A DNA stretch of 64,000 bases from Luteococcus sp048595755 (GTDB lineage: Bacteria > Actinomycetota > Actinomycetes > Propionibacteriales > Propionibacteriaceae): NCBI RefSeq assembly GCF_048595755.1, contig NZ_CP184360.1, forward strand, positions 1,364,001 to 1,428,000. The letters run 5' to 3'. The position numbers and the translations under genes were made by a program. The notes beneath the pieces were generated by a model. It was not told where the DNA came from. It saw only the letters and a list, made by a program, of their open reading frames with translations, and did no database searches. Of this stretch, positions 1 to 7,283 are shown one piece after another; position 1 is the first letter of the stretch; each line of letters opens with the position of its first letter.

Positions 1-72
1 TTCGGGCTGGGCGTGCAGCTTCTTGTACAGCTCCTCCTGCCAGTCCAAGGGCAGGTCCGGAAGCGTGGCCAT
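1..72 (-). CDS. 5' end of an unidentified protein (cut by window edge)
   Basis: Only the first 24 codons are inside the window. The ATG is the reverse complement of bases 70-72 and is preceded on the minus strand by AAAGGAG at good spacing, so the start is convincing. The visible residues begin MATLPDLPLDWQEEL and show no signal peptide or known motif. The product cannot be named from this fragment. The 230 bp between it and the next gene are a divergent promoter region in which I see only one short palindrome, around 202-217. Confidence 0.6.
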   Translation of the reverse strand, partial: MATLPDLPLDWQEELYKKLHAQPE

Positions 73-302
73 GGGGAAACTCCTTTCATCAGGGCAGCCA
101 GCATGTGCGGATGCCAGTGCCGAGTGTGCAACCTTGATCGGCGATGCGGAAAGGGCTTCGGCTCAACGCGGAAGCGTGACCCAGGTCCGATGCGGCGTCG
201 GCGGGGCACATGCCCCGACTGTTCGCCCTGAGGGCATTTCCTTGGCGGTGACGGGGTGACCTCTGTTGGATGGGGGCACCGATCATCGAAGGGAGCTTCT
301 CC

Positions 303-596
303 ATGACCACTCGACGGCTGCTCGCCACACTGCTGTGCGTCCTGTCCTTGGGCCTGAGCGCCTGCAATGATTCGTCCGGCAATGACGAGGGCGAACCCCA
401 GGCCCCGGCCACCGCGGTCGACGATGACCGCGACCAGGGGGAGCAGCGCTCCTCCGATGATGCCGACGACGAACGTGACGACCAGGACGATCGTGACGAC
501 GACAACGACGGCAAGGATGACAAGGACGATGCCGACGATGACAACGACGGTACGGACGACCGTGACGACGACGATGACCGCGACGGCGACAACTGA
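303..596 (+). CDS. Small Asp-rich lipoprotein
   Basis: The 97-residue product has a basic start, a hydrophobic segment and a lipobox ending LSAC with Cys21, so it should be lipid-anchored outside the membrane. The mature part from about residue 37 is almost wholly Asp with some Arg, Asn, Gly and Lys, in DDxDD-like runs. This resembles a disordered or cation-binding tail rather than a fold. The ATG at 303 was chosen over an in-frame start at 270 because it has a GGGAG site and begins the signal peptide cleanly. A strong hairpin at 640-671 ends the unit. Function unknown; calcium binding is only a guess from composition. Confidence 0.75.
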   Translation: MTTRRLLATLLCVLSLGLSACNDSSGNDEGEPQAPATAVDDDRDQGEQRSSDDADDERDDQDDRDDDNDGKDDKDDADDDNDGTDDRDDDDDRDGDN

Positions 597-639
597 TCCG
601 GATCACCCCTGACCCTGCACACCGGGTGTACCGGAACGG

Positions 640-671
640 ACTGTGGCCCCGACGAAGGTCGGGGCCACAGT
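640..671. terminator. Bidirectional hairpin terminator
   Basis: A perfect 14-bp stem (640-653 with 658-671) encloses a 4-base loop, between the 3' ends of the convergent lipoprotein gene and argG. There is no long T run, which is usual in high-GC actinobacteria. Confidence 0.75.
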
Positions 672-692
672 CGTGAGCAGGGGTAGTGGGGC

Positions 693-2111
693 TCAGTCCA
701 GGCCGAAGTCCATCGCGGCTGCATCCAGGGCAGCCTCGGCCTCGTCGGAGCCGCGGCCCAGCGACGGGATCGACTTGCCGGCGCCGGCCTTGAGCTCGCC
801 CACCAGCTCGGCAGAGGCGCCACCCAGCACACCCTGCGAGGCATAGATCTCGAGCTTCTCGCGCGAGTCGGCAATGTCCAGGTTGCGCATGGTCAGCTGG
901 CCGATGCGGTCGGTGGGGCCGAAGGCGGCATCCTGCACCCGCTCCATCGACAGCTTCTCCGCGTGGTAGCTGAAGTTGGGGCCGTCGGTGTCGAGGATCG
1001 TGTAGTCCTCACCGCGACGCAGGCGCAGGGTCACCGAGCCGGTGACGGCCGAGGCCACCCAACGGGTGATCGACTCGCGCAGCATCAGGCTCTGCGGATC
1101 CAGCCAGCGGCCCTCGTACATCAGCCGGCCCAGACGGAAGCCCTCGGAGTGGTAGTTCGCAAGGGTGTCCTCGTTGTGGATGGCGTTCAGCAGGCGCTCG
1201 TAGGCGATGAACAGCAGCGCCATGCCGGGGGCCTCGTAGATGCCGCGGGACTTGGCCTCGATGATGCGGTTCTCGATCTGGTCGCTCATGCCCAGGCCGT
1301 GACGGCCACCGATCTCGTTGGCTTTCATGACCAGGTCGACGGGGGAGGAGAAGCTCTCGCCGTTGATCTCGACGGGGCGGCCCTGGTGGAAGGTGACCTT
1401 GACGTCCTCGGTCTCGATCTTCACCGAAGGATCCCAGAACTTCACGCCCATGATCGGCTCGACGGTCTCCAGCGAGACGTCGAGGCTCTCCAAGGTCTTG
1501 GCCTCGTGCGTGGCGCCCCAGATGTTGGCGTCGGTGGAGTAGGCCTTCTCCTTGGAGTCGCGGTAGGGCAGGTTGCGCTCGGTGAGCCAGACGCTCATCT
1601 CGTCGCGGCCGCCCAGCTCGCGGACGAAGTCCTCGTCGAGCCAGGGCTTGTAGATGCGCAGGTTCGGGTTGGCCATCAGGCCGTAGCGGTAGAAGCGCTC
1701 GATGTCGTTGCCCTTGTAGGTGCTGCCGTCGCCCCAGATGTGCACGTCGTCGTCGGCCATCGCGCGCACCAGCAGGGTGCCGGTGACGGCACGGCCGATC
1801 GGGGTGGTGTTGAAGTAGGCGCGGCCGGCGCTGCGGATGTGGAAGGCGCCGCAGGCCAGGGCGCTCAGCCCCTCCTCGACGAGCTGCTCGCGGCAGTCCA
1901 CCAGGCGGCTGATCTCGGCGCCGTACTGACCCGCACGGCCGGGCACCGACTCGATGTCGGGCTCGTCGTACTGGCCGATGTGGGCGGTGTAGGTGCAGGG
2001 GATTGCACCCTTCTCACGCATCCACGCAACGGCAACAGAGGTGTCGAGACCTCCTGAGAAGGCGATGCCGACCTTTTCGCCGGCCGGAAGGGCAGTCAGA
2101 ACTTTGGACAC
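693..2111 (-). CDS. argG: Argininosuccinate synthase
   Basis: Joins citrulline and aspartate using ATP to form argininosuccinate, the penultimate step of arginine synthesis in the cytoplasm. The 472-residue protein has the nucleotide-binding SGGLDTS motif at residues 19-25, and its length and sequence match the E. coli-like long ArgG class rather than the roughly 400-residue class. The start is GTG at 2109-2111 with a weak AGGAT site. The gene stands alone with no other arg gene beside it, and an ARG-box-like sequence lies 34 bp upstream, which suggests ArgR control. The last 30 or so residues are a low-complexity Ala/Gly/Glu tail. Confidence 0.96.
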   Translation of the reverse strand: MSKVLTALPAGEKVGIAFSGGLDTSVAVAWMREKGAIPCTYTAHIGQYDEPDIESVPGRAGQYGAEISRLVDCREQLVEEGLSALACGAFHIRSAGRAYFNTTPIGRAVTGTLLVRAMADDDVHIWGDGSTYKGNDIERFYRYGLMANPNLRIYKPWLDEDFVRELGGRDEMSVWLTERNLPYRDSKEKAYSTDANIWGATHEAKTLESLDVSLETVEPIMGVKFWDPSVKIETEDVKVTFHQGRPVEINGESFSSPVDLVMKANEIGGRHGLGMSDQIENRIIEAKSRGIYEAPGMALLFIAYERLLNAIHNEDTLANYHSEGFRLGRLMYEGRWLDPQSLMLRESITRWVASAVTGSVTLRLRRGEDYTILDTDGPNFSYHAEKLSMERVQDAAFGPTDRIGQLTMRNLDIADSREKLEIYASQGVLGGASAELVGELKAGAGKSIPSLGRGSDEAEAALDAAAMDFGLD

Positions 2112-2132
2112 AACAGAATCCTAGCGCATACC

Positions 2133-2158
2133 TATTCGATGCGTCGAATAAATATTCC
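2133..2158 (-). promoter_or_regulatory. Candidate ArgR operator (ARG box) upstream of argG
   Basis: Bases 2145-2158 read CGAATAAATATTCC, a 12 of 14 match to the ARG-box core TGAATwwwwATTCA. It overlaps a second palindrome, TATTCGA-N4-TCGAATA at 2133-2150. Together they lie 22-47 bp upstream of the argG start, where a repressor would block transcription. The match is visible; that ArgR binds here is inferred from the gene's role. Confidence 0.6.
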
Positions 2159-2231
2159 TCGCACTATCCCTCCTGCAAAGTGGGAACTCGTGCCCGGGCC
2201 GCTGCAGGCACTTGTCTGGAAGACTGCCCCC

Positions 2232-2624
2232 ATGGCCGAACCCACCATCCTTCGTCTGCATGCCTTGGCGATCAATGCCAAGGAGCCCCTGTTGGTGCAT
2301 CTGGATGGGGAGCCACGACACCTCGAGGCAGGGGACCCGGCGGTGGTCCACGACCTGCCGGTGAGCCCCGGGAGGCACGAGATCGAGGTCGTGGGCCGGG
2401 TGGCCACCGGACGCACGGGTCTGGCCGCCGCCGCGATCGAGGTGCCCGAGGGCGCCACCGTCGACGTCTACTACGCCCTGCCAGCCATGGGAAGGATGCG
2501 TGGCGAGATCGGACACGAACCAGACACCGTGCCAGGCCGGGAATGGCGCGTGACCATCCCCGCGGTCCTCGGCCTGCTGGCCGTGGTCTGGGGCACCTGG
2601 TTCGCCTGGATGATCTTCGGCTGA
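2232..2624 (+). CDS. Small protein with C-terminal membrane anchor
   Basis: A 130-residue protein of unknown function. Residues 1-90 are soluble and beta-rich in character, with phrases such as LLVHLDGEPRHL and GRHEIEVVG that recall PEGA-like surface domains. A single hydrophobic helix spans about residues 105-128 (IPAVLGLLAVVWGTW). The ATG at 2232 is preferred because sequence upstream of it in the same frame lies in the argG promoter region and looks non-coding. The gene is divergent from argG. I do not recognise the family. Confidence 0.65.
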   Translation: MAEPTILRLHALAINAKEPLLVHLDGEPRHLEAGDPAVVHDLPVSPGRHEIEVVGRVATGRTGLAAAAIEVPEGATVDVYYALPAMGRMRGEIGHEPDTVPGREWRVTIPAVLGLLAVVWGTWFAWMIFG

Positions 2625-2634
2625 GTGCCGTTTC

Positions 2635-2699
2635 CCGAGCCTGTCGAGGGGCCTCGACGAGCTCGGCCGCCGGGGTCGTGTTCCCCGAGCCTGTCGAGG
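2635..2699. repeat. Two copies of a short dispersed intergenic repeat
   Basis: CCGAGCCTGTCGAGG occurs at 2635-2649 and again at 2685-2699, with a related inverted core (CCTCGACGAGCTCGG) between them. A one-mismatch copy lies at 47227-47241. All copies lie just past gene 3' ends. Short repeats of this type are common in high-GC genomes and probably act as mRNA-end or spacer elements. Confidence 0.55.
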
Positions 2700-2701
2700 G
2701 C

Positions 2702-3280
2702 TCAGGGATGCAGCGACACGTCCGCCGGGAGCACCTCCCAGCTGGTGAACCGGGTCGTGAGGCCGGCTCTGGTTGGGGCACAGGTGAAGGGTCCTGCGCT
2801 GACCGGTGCCTGGGCGTCGAAGGGGGCCACCCGGACCAGCTCCAGTGCCTCCCCGTCCAGGCCGGCGCGGATCGTCACGGCCCCGTCGCTCCAGGAGGCA
2901 CGTACACGTACGCGCTGGCCCAGCCAGTCGACGGGCCGCACTGACCAGTCGGAGTGGCCGTCGGTGACCACGGCGCCCACCTGGAGGCGGCCGTCGGCAA
3001 ACTCACACCCGGCCTTGATCCAGTGCTCACTGTCCCAGCAGAGGTAGACGCCCGCTTGGTCGAACTGCTGCGAGAAGTCGGCGAGGAAGACCACCTCCAC
3101 CGCGCTGCCGGGCTCCAGCGGGGCCACCAGCGCGTGCTCACTTTCGTGCACGAAGCCATAGCTGGTGTGCCGCCACGCGTCACTGCCCTCCACACAAGTC
3201 ACCAACAGGCCATCCGGGTCGGCGCTCACCGAGGCCGGCTCATGCGTCCAGGTGCCCGTCGACCACTCGTTCCGGGTCAC
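2702..3280 (-). CDS. DUF1349-like protein
   Basis: The 192-residue protein resembles the DUF1349/concanavalin-like family of cytoplasmic beta-sandwich proteins, with patterns such as DQAGVYLCWDSEHWIKAGCEF and DWSVRPVDW that I associate with it. The biochemical role of the family is not established; sugar or glycan binding is usually suspected from the fold. The GTG start at 3278-3280 overlaps the TGA of the upstream quinone oxidoreductase (GTGA, 3277-3280), so the two are probably translationally coupled. Confidence 0.7.
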   Translation of the reverse strand: MTRNEWSTGTWTHEPASVSADPDGLLVTCVEGSDAWRHTSYGFVHESEHALVAPLEPGSAVEVVFLADFSQQFDQAGVYLCWDSEHWIKAGCEFADGRLQVGAVVTDGHSDWSVRPVDWLGQRVRVRASWSDGAVTIRAGLDGEALELVRVAPFDAQAPVSAGPFTCAPTRAGLTTRFTSWEVLPADVSLHP

Positions 3281-4266
3281 GGAGCCACCAGGATGATCTT
3301 GCCGACATTGTCCCCTCCGTCGAGCTGTTCGTGGGCGCGGCGGGCCTCCGGCAGGGGGATGCGGGTTTCCGGCGAGGTCTTGATCCGGCCGTCGGCAATC
3401 ATCGGCCACACGACCTCGGCGACGCGCTGGCAGATCTCGGCCTTCTGCTCCAGTGGGCGGAAGCGCAGGCTGGTGGCGGTGACGGTGGCGCGCTTGTTGA
3501 GCAGCTTGCCGAAGTCGAGGGTGCCCTTGCGGCCGCCCTGCAGGCCGATCGTCACCTGCCGCCCGCCGATCGCGAGCACGTCGACGTTCATCTCCAGGTA
3601 CTTGGCGCCCATCACGTCGAGGATGACGTCGACGCCCTTGTGCGGGAAGTCGTCCCCGGCGGTGGCCTCCTTGACGGCAGCCACCCAGTCGTCGTGGTAG
3701 TCGATGGCCAGGTCTGCGCCCATCTGCCGGCAGTGCTCAAGCTTGCGTTCATTGCCAGCGGTCGTGATCACCTTGCAGCCCAGGGCCTTGGCGTACTGGA
3801 TGGCGAAGGTTCCGATGCCGCCAGCGCCGCCGTGCACCAGGAAGGTCTCGCCGGGCTTGAGCCCGACGTGGTCCATGTTGCTCACCACGGTGGCGGCCAC
3901 CTCGACGATGCCCGCGGCGGTGACGGCGTCCACGCCCTTCGGCAGCGCCAGGCACTGCCCCTGAGGCACGACGAAGTACTCGGCATAGCCGCCGCCGGCG
4001 AGCAGGCAGACAACCTCGTCGCCCTCGCTGATGCCGGTGACGCCCGGACCCAGCTCGACGACGGTGCCGGTGGCCTCCAGGCCCATCACCTCGCTGATGC
4101 CCTTCGGCGGCGGGTAGTGGCCCTGCCGCTGCAACAGGTCAGCGCGGTTGACGCCCGACGCGATGGTCTTGACCAGCACCTCTCCGGCTGCGGGAGTGGG
4201 AGTGTCCACCTCGCTCCACTGCAACTGTTCGGGGCCGCCTGCTTCGGTCACGGTGATCGCATGCAT
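3277..4266 (-). CDS. NAD(P)H quinone oxidoreductase, PIG3/zinc-less MDR family
   Basis: The 329-residue protein is a medium-chain dehydrogenase/reductase of the quinone oxidoreductase class. The N-terminal GroES-like half carries NRADLLQRQGHYPPP, typical of the TP53I3/PIG3 branch. The Rossmann motif HGGAGGIGTFAIQYAK sits near residues 144-159. No zinc-binding Cys cluster is visible. It should reduce quinones or enals with NADPH in the cytoplasm. It is the first gene of a two-gene unit with the DUF1349-like gene. A tRNA-Ser gene begins 90 bp upstream on the other strand. Confidence 0.9.
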   Translation of the reverse strand: MHAITVTEAGGPEQLQWSEVDTPTPAAGEVLVKTIASGVNRADLLQRQGHYPPPKGISEVMGLEATGTVVELGPGVTGISEGDEVVCLLAGGGYAEYFVVPQGQCLALPKGVDAVTAAGIVEVAATVVSNMDHVGLKPGETFLVHGGAGGIGTFAIQYAKALGCKVITTAGNERKLEHCRQMGADLAIDYHDDWVAAVKEATAGDDFPHKGVDVILDVMGAKYLEMNVDVLAIGGRQVTIGLQGGRKGTLDFGKLLNKRATVTATSLRFRPLEQKAEICQRVAEVVWPMIADGRIKTSPETRIPLPEARRAHEQLDGGDNVGKIILVAP

Positions 4267-4355
4267 GCTTCCAGCCTGCCACAGCCGCTACGCGCGGCGC
4301 CGTGCTTCGCCAGGGTCGGTTAGGATTGACGATGTTCCGCCCCACGGGCGGGCAC

Positions 4356-4443
4356 GGCGAGGTCGCATAGTGGACTAGTGCAGCCGCCTTGAAAGCGGCC
4401 GAGGGGCAACTCTCCGTGGGTTCGAATCCCACCCTCGCCGCCA
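4356..4443 (+). tRNA. tRNA-Ser (anticodon UGA)
   Basis: The acceptor stem GGCGAGG (4356-4362) pairs with CCTCGCC (4433-4439), followed by discriminator G and an encoded CCA. The anticodon stem GCCGC/GCGGC encloses loop CTTGAAA with anticodon TGA at 4390-4392. A long variable arm, as expected for a class II tRNA, and a GTTCGAATCC T-loop are present. Confidence 0.96.
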
Positions 4444-4474
4444 AGCCGCTGAGTTCCACTCGACGAGGAGAGCT

Positions 4475-5002
4475 GTGATTGCTGCACCCGAACCCCGCAC
4501 CTATGTGTTGAAGCCACGCCCTCCGGTGCGTGCCTTCGTGATCGCAGCCGCGTTGACCCTGGTCGGTGCGTTGCTGGTCTCCATTGCCCAGTCGGCCGAC
4601 GCATCGCTGCTGTGGGTGGTCCTGGCCTCGATCATCCTGATCGCGGGCTTGGCGCTGGCGGGGATGGCGGCCTGGTCGATGGTGACCATGCGCACCTTCA
4701 TCGACCTGGCCAGTGACGGCTATCGCATCCATGGTCCCGGCGTCGACAAGTCGGGCGGCTGGGAGGACGTCACCAAGGTGACCACCAGCGCCCAGGGGTC
4801 ACACCTGACGCTGTACCACGGCGAGGTGGGCCGCACCCATGTCATCTGCCCCGGCGGGGGTGAGGATCCCGAGATGGTGGCGCTCGTCGAGGCCGTCGCG
4901 AAGCACCTGGACGCCAATCGTGGCTACGGCGAGACCATCAATGTGCCGCTGATCGATCCGCACCAGCCACCGAACCCGGACGTGGTGCAGCACCAGCAGT
5001 GA
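4475..5002 (+). CDS. Membrane protein with PH-like cytoplasmic domain
   Basis: The 175-residue protein has two predicted membrane helices at about residues 19-40 and 45-70, followed by a soluble region (FIDLASDGYRIHG, then GWEDVTKVTT) that looks like the bPH/PH-like domain common in actinobacterial membrane proteins. The GTG start at 4475 follows GAGGAG at proper spacing. It begins 31 bp after tRNA-Ser(UGA) and ends at a strong terminator. No specific role can be assigned. Confidence 0.75.
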   Translation: MIAAPEPRTYVLKPRPPVRAFVIAAALTLVGALLVSIAQSADASLLWVVLASIILIAGLALAGMAAWSMVTMRTFIDLASDGYRIHGPGVDKSGGWEDVTKVTTSAQGSHLTLYHGEVGRTHVICPGGGEDPEMVALVEAVAKHLDANRGYGETINVPLIDPHQPPNPDVVQHQQ

Positions 5003-5019
5003 GGCTTCCCTTCGTGGAC

Positions 5020-5055
5020 CACGACGCCCCCGCTCATCGGAGCGGGGGCGTCGTG
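5020..5055. terminator. Bidirectional hairpin terminator
   Basis: A perfect 15-bp stem (5020-5034 with 5041-5055) with a 6-base loop lies between the convergent 3' ends of the PH-like membrane gene and the LCP gene. Confidence 0.8.
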
Positions 5056-5107
5056 CATTCTGCTCCAGGCCGGTATGCCTGTCCGCGTTCGGTGTCCCGA
5101 GGCAGGG

Positions 5108-6925
5108 TCAGGCGGGTTGCTCGTTGGTCCCCGCCTGCTGCTGGCCCTCGGCCAGGGGATCGGGGTCGTACGCGCAGGCGTCGGTGACGTTCTCGCTCTG
5201 CACCGACGGGGTGGCCTCCGGGGAGCTGGCCTTCTCGGTGCTTGTCTGTTCGGGGCTTGTCCCGGGAGCAGGGCGAGTGGGCTCGGGGGCCTGCGTGGTG
5301 GCCTGGCCGGTCGGGGCTGCGGAGCTGGACGGGGCTGCGGAGCTGGACGGGGTGGGCTGCTGGCTGGGCTGCGCGTCGGTCTCCTGGATGGCCGCGGCCA
5401 CTCGCTTTCGCATCATGGCGAAATCAGGTTCCGTGGTGTCGAAGCCATCCTTCTGGTGGACGAAGAGCACTCGACGGATGTTGCCGTCCTTGACGCGCAG
5501 GGTCAGGTCCACCAGGGGAGAGAGCACATCCTGCGGAATGTCGGTCTTCACCATCTCGCGCGAGGCCGAGGCGATGCCTTCGTAACGCGTGAGCATCGTC
5601 GCGGGGTCGGCCTGGTCGATCACGGCCTTGATGACGCAGGTCTGGCGTCCCATCCGGTTGTAGTCGGTGGACCCCTTGCGGCTGCGGGCGTACCACATGG
5701 CGTAATAGCCGTTGAGCAACTTGTTCTCGCCGGGCTCGATCCACCCGGTCGGCGGGCGACCGCTGGTGTCCCCAGCCACCGGAATGCGCGAGTTGACGTT
5801 GAGCCGCACCCCGCCCATGGCGTCGATCAGCCGGGTGAGGCCATCGATGTTGACCATCATGAAGTAGTCGATCTCCAGCCCCAGGGTGGCGCCCACCCCG
5901 AGCTTCATGGCGTCGGCGCCGGGGTAGTCGGTCTGGGCGAACAGTTCCGGATGCAGGGTGGGCACGGTGCCGTAGACGGCATTGGCGAAGTAGTCGGGGT
6001 TGTCGGCGCTTTGTGAGTAGTAGCCCTTGGGGTAGAGCTTGTGCAGCTCGCTGCCCTCGGGGAAGGGCATCCGCGCCATGTTGCGCGGAATCTGGATGAG
6101 CGTGGTGTCCCCGTTGGCGGTGTTGATGCTGGCCACCATGATCGTGTCGGTGCGCACGCCGTCGCCGTGCTCATCGCGGGCCGCGGTCGAGTCGGCCCCC
6201 AGCAGCAGGATGTTCAGCCGTTGCTTGTTCTTCCACACGTCCCCCTTGCCCAGGTCGGGGCGGGTCTGCGAGCGGGAGTCGAGCGTGAACACGCCGTTGA
6301 CCAGGGAGGCCTGGCTGTGGGCGTAGCTGGCGCCGACGATCAGGGGAGCGCTGATCATGAAGCTCAACAGCCCGACGGTCAGGGTTCCCACGGTGCGCTG
6401 CAGCGCAGTGACCTGGTGGGGGCGGGTGGACAGGTGGGTGAGGGTTACCAGGCCGCTGAGCAGCATGGCTGCCGCGACAGCGCACAGCGCCATCACGCGC
6501 AGCATGCCGGGCTTGACCGCCACGGCGGCCACCGCGGCCGGCTTGATCCAGACCAACGCAACCAGGATGAGCAGACCGGCGGCCAGCAGCCCCAGCAGCG
6601 TCAGACCGATCCAGCGGCGGCGCGTCGGCCACAGTCCCAGGCCGGGAAGCAGGGCCCCCAGGGCCGTCCAGCCCAGCGACGCGCGAAAGGTGTGCTCGCG
6701 ACCGTCGCGGTACAGGCTTGTGTGGTGGCTGGCTGGGTGGCGCCGCCAAGGTGGCACACCCTCGTCGGCCCAGTCGCGGGAGCGCGGCAGACCGTCATCG
6801 TCGGCGGTGACCACCACGCGCCGAGGCACCACGGGGGTGTCATCGGGCATCGTTGGATCGACGTGCCGCCCCGACGCGGCGCGTGCGTCATCCGGGGCGC
6901 TGTCGTTGTGGCGCGCCTGTGCCAT
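5108..6925 (-). CDS. LytR-CpsA-Psr (LCP) family cell-wall glycopolymer ligase
   Basis: LCP enzymes transfer polymers such as teichoic acids or arabinogalactan from lipid carriers to peptidoglycan, outside the membrane. The 605-residue protein has a disordered Asp/Arg-rich N-terminus (1-75), about four membrane helices (85-230), an LCP catalytic domain (about 245-500) with NILLLGADSTAARDEHGDGVRTDT-type and RNMARMPFP segments, and a Ser/Thr/Pro-rich tail (500-605) with SSSAAP repeats. The multi-helix N-terminus is longer than the single anchor of typical LCP proteins. The start is preceded by GGAGG. Monocistronic. Confidence 0.9.
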   Translation of the reverse strand: MAQARHNDSAPDDARAASGRHVDPTMPDDTPVVPRRVVVTADDDGLPRSRDWADEGVPPWRRHPASHHTSLYRDGREHTFRASLGWTALGALLPGLGLWPTRRRWIGLTLLGLLAAGLLILVALVWIKPAAVAAVAVKPGMLRVMALCAVAAAMLLSGLVTLTHLSTRPHQVTALQRTVGTLTVGLLSFMISAPLIVGASYAHSQASLVNGVFTLDSRSQTRPDLGKGDVWKNKQRLNILLLGADSTAARDEHGDGVRTDTIMVASINTANGDTTLIQIPRNMARMPFPEGSELHKLYPKGYYSQSADNPDYFANAVYGTVPTLHPELFAQTDYPGADAMKLGVGATLGLEIDYFMMVNIDGLTRLIDAMGGVRLNVNSRIPVAGDTSGRPPTGWIEPGENKLLNGYYAMWYARSRKGSTDYNRMGRQTCVIKAVIDQADPATMLTRYEGIASASREMVKTDIPQDVLSPLVDLTLRVKDGNIRRVLFVHQKDGFDTTEPDFAMMRKRVAAAIQETDAQPSQQPTPSSSAAPSSSAAPTGQATTQAPEPTRPAPGTSPEQTSTEKASSPEATPSVQSENVTDACAYDPDPLAEGQQQAGTNEQPA

Positions 6926-7044
6926 GGGTGTCCCTCCGAGTGTGTTCCCCCAGATGCTAGTTCGTGGCGGATCACCCTCCCAAGCAGGCTCCTCACGGCC
7001 GACTTTGCCGCTTGGCCCCAGAACAGATACGCTTGTCGCTTGTT

Positions 7045-7138
7045 GGAGGTGTCGCCTAGTCCGGTCTATGGCGCCCGCCTGCTAAGCGGGTTTGGGGCTA
7101 AAACCCCATCGCGAGTTCAAATCTCGCCACCTCCGCCA
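7045..7138 (+). tRNA. tRNA-Ser (anticodon GCU)
   Basis: The acceptor stem GGAGGTG (7045-7051) pairs with CACCTCC (7128-7134), then G and an encoded CCA. The anticodon stem CCCGC/GCGGG holds loop CTGCTAA with anticodon GCT at 7081-7083. A long variable arm (TTTGGGGCTAAAACCCC) marks it as tRNA-Ser. Confidence 0.96.
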
Positions 7139-7142
7139 ACTG

Positions 7143-7180
7143 CCGCCGCGTCGGTCCACCAGGACTGACGCGGCGGTTTC
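7143..7180 (+). terminator. Terminator of tRNA-Ser(GCU)
   Basis: A perfect 10-bp GC stem (7143-7152 with 7167-7176) with a 14-base loop is followed by TTTC, directly after the tRNA. Confidence 0.75.
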
Positions 7181-7214
7181 TGCGTTTCCGGCACCCGGCG
7201 CCGGGCACAACGCA

Positions 7215-7248
7215 ACGGGCCCGACTCCCCGTGGGGTGTCGGGCCCGT
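7215..7248 (-). terminator. Terminator of pckG
   Basis: An 11-bp perfect outer stem (7215-7225 with 7238-7248), extended by further C/G pairs toward the loop, lies 36 bp past the pckG stop codon. Confidence 0.7.
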
Positions 7249-7283
7249 GCGGCTCCGCAATGGTGGCCTTGGCCGTCGGAGAA

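Noticed and set aside
202..217. Short palindrome CGGGGCA-N2-TGCCCCG as an operator
   Set aside because: Palindromes of this kind are frequent by chance in GC-rich DNA, and no regulator or copy elsewhere supports it.
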